Part shown: one piece after another, positions 62,044-64,000 of the stretch
How positions within the stretch are numbered: position 1 is the first letter of the stretch
How the letters are laid out: each line of letters begins with the position of its first letter
NCBI GenBank assembly: GCA_963082875.1
Contig: OY720098.1
Span: 7,936,001 to 8,000,000, forward strand
Length of the DNA: 64,000 bases
Direction: 5' to 3'
Source: Corella eumyota
Taxonomy: Eukaryota; Chordata; Ascidiacea; Phlebobranchia; Corellidae
Made by a program: the position numbers and the translations under genes
The notes under the pieces: generated by a model
Told to the model about the DNA's origin: nothing
Seen by the model: only the letters and a program-made list of their open reading frames with translations
The model's database searches: none

Positions 62044-64000
62044 AGAGTTCAATGTTTTTGCTAGAAACCTTTTAATAAAATTTTATTTTATATTTTGCAA
62101 TTTCTTACTAACCGACTTTGCTAGTTTTTAATTTTAAATGTGCTTTAAAAGAATTAAAAGTATAAATATAAAAGATAAAACACCATTATGTGTGATTCGT
62201 GTATTGCGATCACTTTATAATAATACAAGATAAAAAGAGTTATACAATGTACAAAATCAAATTTTAAAAACGTCAGTCTCGGGTCAGGTGAATACGGCTG
62301 TGTCGAGGCTAAAATATAGCACATTAAATAAAGCAAATATTATATTAATAGGCCGGTACTTTTAAAAACTTGCAATTTTCAAAAAGAAAAATGGAAGAAA
62401 CTGCAGTAAAATGTAAATCGAAATATATTAATCCTAAATTCGTTCAATAAAACATAAAAAGTGCATTGCAAAAAAAATCCGCCATTTCAACCGTTTTTCA
62501 CACCCATTTCTTTTAAATTTACACCATAAATTTTGCTTTACAATTAAAAAGAAAAAAACTAAAACAAATTGTTTTATACTGTGGTAAAAAGATCACATCA
62601 ATAAAATGTAGTTTCTTTTTTGGCAGTGTGTCAATTTGTATTTTGCCTTCAAAAAATTGCACTTCGCCAAGAAGCAAAATTTAAAACTACTTTATAACAT
62701 TCAAATATTATTCAGAGTATTATACATACTTATGCATGATTTAAATATAGATATATAAAAATATGACTACTACAAAAGTTAAAAAATGCAAGTCCAAAAT
62801 AGAGTGGTTGTTGTAACAATTAAACTATGCTGGATTTAAATTGTTAACCAATTTTAAATTCATTTTTAAATGATAATAAATAATAATTCTAATGTTATGC
62901 TATTTACTTTTGCACTGCACAAGACTTTATTATTGGATGGAAAAATGTAACTTTTTAAAGCAAAATTCTAAAAAGTTGTAATAGTAAATTACTGTAAGGC
63001 GGTATTTAACATTTTTATTAATTTCCCCGTTTTAATGGCAATGCCACAACATCTAAAAGCAGCTTAAATATTAAAAAAGGGTAAAACTACAATTTCATTT
63101 CAGATTATTACTGCACTGTCGCACTTATAAATAATATACATGACACGGAAAAGAAAATGCACATAAAGCAAAAGAGATAGAAAAATGCTGGTTAATTTCG
63201 CCTTTTTTGTTCTTTCTCGTTTACAAAAAAAAGGCGTTACTGCATCTCGTACAAAAACTCAACGATGAACGGAACAACACAAGTACCGCATGTGTGTTAT
63301 TTGCGTAAAAAATGAGCTAGTTCATCAAAAATTGTGACATAATATGTAGGACTAACCAACTTGGACGGAGTTGCGTATTCAGTGGAAACAAAAATTCAGA
63401 AAAAAGGATATTGTGATATGTTGCAAACTGTTGTAATATACCTCGTTGTGCAAAATAGCCCGCAAAGTTTACATTTTTGGCAAGAAGAAAGCTTTCAGTT
63501 AGTTGTTTTCAACGTATTAAAAGCTAGCCAGTAGCAACAAATATGTATCTCAGTATGGAGTAAATCGATAACCTCTTGCTTGGGCTAATGTTGCCTAAAA
63601 AAACAACAATTAAGTTTATAATATGTAAAATACAATCATTTTTTAATTTTGGTAATATTTAACAAAAGTTAACATATTTTTACCAATCCTCATTTTCTGG
63701 ATTTTAAAATATTATTTTTTATTTAAAATTGCTTTTAGTTGGACCAAATATGATCATGCAAAACTCTGAAAGCAAAAACACACATCGAGGCAAAATATCG
63801 AATGTGCTTAGCTTCAATTTTCTCCAATCATAGTGAATATAACAATCTTGCAACACAATAAACGTCATCAGCTCAGCTAACTACTTTATTTGACTTTAGG
63901 CAAGCATTTAAATGAGGTCATTTGTATCATTTTGAGGATATGCGCAAATATTATTGAGGTAATGATGAAGCCCAAATCAATAATTATGTTTGTCTTGTTA
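62044..64000. other. Region without a recognised gene
   Basis: Begins with the PIPOX 3' UTR. The remaining 1.9 kb is AT-rich; open frames are short and look random. No repeat family, RNA gene or splice-consistent coding exon recognised. Part of it may belong to a gene beyond the window. Confidence 0.4.

Overview
The window looks like nuclear DNA of a tunicate, most likely a Ciona-type ascidian. This is inference. The genes are clear one-to-one orthologues of chordate genes, introns are mostly 50 to 600 bases, genes lie 0.5 to 2 kb apart, and introns and spacers are very AT-rich. Two tRNA-derived SINE copies are present. I see no bacterial, viral or retroviral content and no CRISPR array.

Layout. 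Positions 40-2785 are a minisatellite of about 34 units of 81 bp. Two small unrecognised genes on the minus strand follow (3070-4206 and 4821-5451); the first has tandemly copied exons. Eight recognised genes then run on the minus strand: EIF4G2/DAP5 (6991-13153), a four-repeat annexin (13813-15741), ODAD2/ARMC4 (17055-23941), a RIM-binding protein (25146-36750), GNPDA (38523-39457), TBC1D16 (40324-42342), TTLL4 (43885-51100) and DEF8 (52201-56019). MGAT2 (56777-58123) is also on the minus strand and diverges from PIPOX (60154-62043) on the plus strand. Between these two lie a broken partial copy of PIPOX and a SINE. From 62050 to the end I see no gene.

The genes do not form one pathway. EIF4G2 acts in non-canonical translation. 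ODAD2 docks outer dynein arms in cilia and TTLL4 glutamylates tubulin or other proteins. RIMBP is an active-zone scaffold. TBC1D16 (Rab GAP) and DEF8 (lysosome positioning) act in endosomal traffic. GNPDA, MGAT2 and PIPOX are enzymes of hexosamine, N-glycan and peroxisomal amine metabolism. Neighbours are too far apart to be obvious operons.

The most interesting points are: (1) EIF4G2 has no in-frame ATG ahead of its conserved N-terminus and appears to start at GTG, as its vertebrate orthologue does; (2) DEF8 carries a roughly 280-residue C-terminal tail ending in five NPF motifs; (3) a small gene has exon-plus-intron units copied in tandem, each adding an RLGE motif; (4) PIPOX lacks the cysteine that normally binds FAD covalently, uses a GC-AG intron and has a truncated tandem relic; (5) a foldback element has arms made of a 15-16 bp minisatellite; (6) the 81-bp array holds a 12-unit internal duplication. 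Exon borders were placed by eye from splice signals and reading phase.
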